A stretch of 64,000 bases of DNA from Saccharothrix sp. NRRL B-16348 (GTDB lineage Bacteria > Actinomycetota > Actinomycetes > Mycobacteriales > Pseudonocardiaceae). The position numbers and the translations under genes were made by a program. Shown here one piece after another: positions 59,994 to 64,000 of the stretch (position 1 is the stretch's first letter; each line of letters begins with the position of its first letter). Below the pieces are notes generated by a model. It saw only the letters and a program-made list of their open reading frames with translations, made no database searches and was not told the origin of the DNA. The stretch covers positions 1 through 64,000 of the forward strand of contig NZ_LGED01000208.1 of the NCBI RefSeq assembly GCF_001280085.1, read 5' to 3'.

Positions 59994-60921
59994 ACCGCGC
60001 CCGCAGGTAGGCGGCGACCTCGGCGTGCGCCTCGCGGGCCGCGCCGAGGACTTCGGTCATCGCGAAGAACCCGTGCGCCATGCCGGGATAGCGCGTCGAG
60101 ACGACGTCCACGCCCGACGACGCCAACCTCCGCGCGTACTCCTCGCCCTCGTCGCGCAACGGGTCGTGCTCGGCGGTCACGACCAGCGCAGGCGGCAGCC
60201 CCGACAGGTCGTCGGCGCGCAACGGCGACGCCAGCGGGTCGAGCCCGTCCGCCGGGTCGGCCAGGTAGTGCGACCAGTACCACGCCACCGAGTGCCGGTT
60301 GAACAACCCCGGGTCGTCGCTGTCGCGCAACGACTCCGTGTCCGCGCGGTAGTCGGTGTTGGGGTACACGAGCACCTGTGCGGCCAGCGACGGGCCGCCC
60401 CGCTCGCGGGCCAGCAGCGTCACGGCCGCCGTGAGGTTTCCGCCCGCGCTGTCACCGGCCACGGCCAACCGACCGGGGTCGACCCCGAACTCGTCGGCGT
60501 GCTCGGCGATCCACGCCACGGCCGCGTAGCTGTCGTGCACGGCCGCCGGGAACCGGTGTTCGGGCGCGAGCCGGTAGCCCACGGTGATCACCTGGCACGG
60601 CACCGCGTTGGCCAGCGACCGGCAGATCCCGTCGGACGTCTCCACGCTGCCCAACGCCCACCCACCGCCGAACAGGTACACCAGCGTCGGCAGCGGACCG
60701 GTGTCGTCGGTCGGCCGGTAGACGCGCACCGGCAGGTCGCCGCCCGGTCCGGGGACGTGGCGGTCCACCACGTGCCGCACCGGCTCGCCCGCGCCCGCAC
60801 CCGCCCGGACGGCGGCCAGGTCGGCGGCGCGGGCCTGCTCGACGGTCAGCGTGTAGAGCGGCGGCACGCCGTCCGCGACGCGGCGGGCGCGCAGCTGCGC
60901 CACCTGGGGGTCCAGCGGCAC
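59983..60921 (-). CDS. Alpha/beta hydrolase (HSL/esterase-like)
   Basis: The 312-residue protein starts at GTG 60921 after AAGGAGG. It has the nucleophile elbow GDSAGGN (about 154-160), a catalytic Asp in TAEHDPLRDEG and His in GMAHGFF. The oxyanion motif is FGGGW where HSL-type esterases have HGGGW, so activity may be altered. It is the last gene of the minus-strand run after E1 beta, 16 bases downstream. By analogy with the thioesterase step of pristinamycin phenylglycine synthesis it could hydrolyse an aryl thioester; that is inference. Confidence 0.8.
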   Translation of the reverse strand: MPLDPQVAQLRARRVADGVPPLYTLTVEQARAADLAAVRAGAGAGEPVRHVVDRHVPGPGGDLPVRVYRPTDDTGPLPTLVYLFGGGWALGSVETSDGICRSLANAVPCQVITVGYRLAPEHRFPAAVHDSYAAVAWIAEHADEFGVDPGRLAVAGDSAGGNLTAAVTLLARERGGPSLAAQVLVYPNTDYRADTESLRDSDDPGLFNRHSVAWYWSHYLADPADGLDPLASPLRADDLSGLPPALVVTAEHDPLRDEGEEYARRLASSGVDVVSTRYPGMAHGFFAMTEVLGAAREAHAEVAAYLRARFTP

Positions 60922-60936
60922 GGAGGCCTCCTTCGG

Positions 60937-61905
60937 TCAGTCCTTGAGCACCTTGCGGATCGCGGTCGCGAGTTGGTCGCGGTCGGGCTGCACGGCCCGG
61001 TCGAGCGCGGGCGCGAATGGCACCACCGCGCCGTCCGGCCTGGTCACCCGCGCGGGCGGGGCGCTGAGGTCGAACCGCTCGGCGGCGGTGGCCAGCACCT
61101 CGGCGGCGATGCCGCACGTGCGGTTGGCGTCGTCCACCACGACCAGCCGCCCGGTGCGCCGCACGGAGCCGGCCAATCCGTCCCAGTCGAACGGGTAGAC
61201 GGTGCGCGGGTCGAACACCTCCACGGACGCCTCCCCCGCCAGTTCGTCGGCGACGGCCAGCGCATCGTGCACCAGGTGGCCGATGGCGACGACGGTGACG
61301 TCCGAGCCTTCGCGGTGCACCCGCCCGACGCCCAGGGGCACCGGGGCCAGCGTGGCGAAGTCGACGTCCACCCGCACGTCCAACGCCCCGGCCGGTGCGA
61401 ACACCACCACCGGGTCGTCGTCGCGGATCGCGGACACCACCAGCCCGTAGGCGTCCTCGGGCGTCGCGGGCACGACGGTCTTCACGCCCGCGTGCGCGAA
61501 CAGGGCGTAGGGGTGGTCGGAGTGCTGCCCGGCCCAGCCGGCGCGCGACCCCGAGCCGGGCACCAGGTAGGTCACCGGCACGGCGGTCTGACCGCCGGTC
61601 ATCAGCGAGAACTTGTGCGCCTGGTTGACGATCTGCTCGAACGCCAGGAACAGCAGGGCCGGGATCTGGAACTCGATGACCGGCCGCATCCCGGCCAGCG
61701 CCGCCCCGGTGGCGAACCCGGTGAACGCCTGCTCGGACAGGGGCGTGTCGAGGACGCGCTCGGGCCCGAACCGGCCGAGCAGCCCGGCGGTCACGTTCGA
61801 CACCGCGACCCGGACGTCCTCGCCCAGCACGAACACCGCCGGGTCACGGGCCAGCTCGTCGCCCAGCGCCCGGTTGAGGGCCTTGCGGTAGGACAGCCAC
61901 GGCAT
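60937..61905 (-). CDS. 2-oxoacid dehydrogenase E1 beta subunit
   Basis: The 322-residue protein begins MPWLSYRKALNRALGDELARDPAVFVLGEDV, the transketolase-like pyrimidine-binding fold, with LSEQAFTGFATGAALAGMRPV and FEQIVNQAHKF typical of PDH/BCKDH E1 beta. The C-terminal transketolase domain is present. ATG 61905 overlaps the E1 alpha stop by one base. No lipoyl E2 is nearby, so acyl transfer may use a partner elsewhere, or the pair may act in a non-classical decarboxylation. Its E1 alpha, hydrolase and oxidase neighbours fit aryl-oxoacid metabolism. Confidence 0.88.
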   Translation of the reverse strand: MPWLSYRKALNRALGDELARDPAVFVLGEDVRVAVSNVTAGLLGRFGPERVLDTPLSEQAFTGFATGAALAGMRPVIEFQIPALLFLAFEQIVNQAHKFSLMTGGQTAVPVTYLVPGSGSRAGWAGQHSDHPYALFAHAGVKTVVPATPEDAYGLVVSAIRDDDPVVVFAPAGALDVRVDVDFATLAPVPLGVGRVHREGSDVTVVAIGHLVHDALAVADELAGEASVEVFDPRTVYPFDWDGLAGSVRRTGRLVVVDDANRTCGIAAEVLATAAERFDLSAPPARVTRPDGAVVPFAPALDRAVQPDRDQLATAIRKVLKD

Positions 61906-62875
61906 CAGCGACCGTCCCCCGGTCGACCGCGCAACCCGGTGGCGTACAGGTGGTCCAAGGCGTCCTCCGGGTCCGGGTGGGGGCTGCTCAACGCGAACGC
62001 CACCGCGTCGTCCACAAGAGACTCCACTTCGGCGTCGACACGCTCACGGTCCACATCGGACAAGCGGGAACCCTGGATTTCCAACGGGTCTCGCGACCGT
62101 CCTTTGACGATCTCGTCGTCCGGGCGATACCGAACCCGCGCACGGTGCTCCCACGTGTGGTGCACGTCGAACCGGTAGGTCACGCACTCGATCAACGACG
62201 GCCCGCCGCCCGCCCGGGCGCGGTCGACGGCGGTGCGCGCGGCGTCCAGCACGGCCACGGGGTCCATGCCGTCGACCGTCGTCGACGGGATGCCGAACGC
62301 CTCGCCCCGCCCGGTGATCGTGCCCGCGACCGCGTCCGCCACGGTCAGCGTCGTGGCGTAGCCGTTGTTCTCGCAGACGAACAGCACCGGCAGCCGCCAC
62401 AGCGCGGCCAGGTTCAGCGACTCCAGCAGCACGCCCTGGTTGACCGCGCCGTCGCCGAAGAAGCTCACCGCCACCCGACCGTCACCCGCCCGCTTGGCCG
62501 CCCACGCCGCGCCCGCCGTGATCGGCGCGTTCGCGCCGACGATGGCGTTCGCGCCGAGGATGCCCAGCCGGAAGTCCGCGGCGTGCATGGACCCGCCGCG
62601 CCCCCGGTTGAGCCCGGTGGTGCGGCCGGCCAGCTCGGCCAGCACCCGCTTCGGGTCGGCGCCCTTGGCCAGCACGTGCCCGTGCCCGCGGTGGGTGCTG
62701 GTGATCATGTCGTCGGCCCGCAGCGCTGCGCACACCCCGGCGGCGACGGCCTCCTGCCCGGTGCAGGGGTGGATGCCGCCGACGATGTCGCCCGCGCGGA
62801 CCAGCTCGACCGCCCGTTCCTCGAACCGGCGGATCAACCGGACGGTCCGGTACAGGTCGGCGTGCGCCGCCGCGC

Positions 62876-62888
<13 letters not shown>
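61905..62888 (-). CDS. 2-oxoacid dehydrogenase E1 alpha subunit
   Basis: The 327-residue protein starts at GTG 62888, overlapping the dioxygenase stop by 13 bases. It has the E1 alpha N-domain (LIRRFEERAVELVRAGDIVGGIHPCTGQEAV) and the thiamine diphosphate motif GDGAVNQG through ENN (about 161-190). An ENNGYATT stretch and a VRYRPDDEIV C-terminus follow. It pairs with E1 beta to decarboxylate a 2-oxoacid. Streptogramin phenylglycine clusters encode PglB and PglC as similar E1-like proteins, so a phenylpyruvate- or benzoylformate-type substrate is plausible here. Confidence 0.88.

Positions 62889-64000
<1,112 letters not shown>

Overview
The window is very GC-rich DNA with frequent GTG and TTG starts, tightly packed genes and many actinobacterial families: SARP/AfsR regulators, a SigE-type ECF sigma factor, NB-ARC/TPR and CHAT proteins, and MmyB-like XRE regulators. 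This points to a filamentous actinomycete chromosome, most likely Pseudonocardiales (a Saccharothrix, Lentzea or Actinosynnema relative). The genus is inferred from style and was not tested. No rRNA, tRNA, CRISPR array, transposase or integrase was seen. The region reads as an accessory chromosome segment rich in regulators, oxidoreductases and specialised metabolism.

Layout. 1-3603 is an arsenic-resistance island: ArsR, an ArsO-like flavoenzyme, an ArsR-phosphatase fusion, a MIP channel and ArsC. 3651-9988 holds an NmrA reductase, a TetR/Rox-like monooxygenase pair, a group D flavin oxygenase, an SDR and a TctC lipoprotein. 10022-15675 holds a membrane protein, a sigma/membrane-partner pair, a second FAD monooxygenase and an SGNH hydrolase. 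15679-22321 is one minus-strand run: an AfsR-type regulator, a pentapeptide-repeat membrane protein and a SNF2 helicase. 22483-30028 is a series of divergent regulator-enzyme pairs (WYL/epoxide hydrolase, TetR/ketopantoate reductase, XRE/SDR, TetR/epimerase), several with clear palindromic operators. 30072-35949 holds a P-loop kinase, a decayed CHAT gene, an NarL-type two-component locus and small secreted proteins.

36100-39399 is the most notable locus. A 29-codon gene, too small for routine gene callers, lies between two unusual cytochrome P450 genes. Its peptide ends in an aromatic-rich nonapeptide, YRWYVYHHI. The arrangement strongly suggests a P450-crosslinked RiPP related to the cittilin, biarylitide and tryptorubin (atropopeptide) types, but with two P450s and an unfamiliar core.

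39445-45524 pairs a GGDEF/EAL protein with an NB-ARC/TPR protein that ends in a CHAT domain lacking both catalytic residues. 45694-51173 holds a MarR/glyoxalase pair, an APH-like kinase, a flavodoxin-like quinone reductase with a divergent XRE regulator, and a methyltransferase. A second AfsR-type regulator follows. 54613-58709 is a CHAT-protease/STAND/TPR gene with an intact His-Cys dyad. It is translationally coupled to a small single-pass membrane protein, which resembles a protease-effector module.

58920-64000 is the edge of a biosynthetic cluster: a hydroxymandelate-oxidase-like enzyme, an alpha/beta hydrolase, 2-oxoacid dehydrogenase E1 beta and alpha, a PhyH-type dioxygenase, and the C-terminus of a 4-hydroxymandelate synthase/HPPD-family enzyme cut by the window end. 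Together these suggest arylglycine or benzoyl-type precursor supply.
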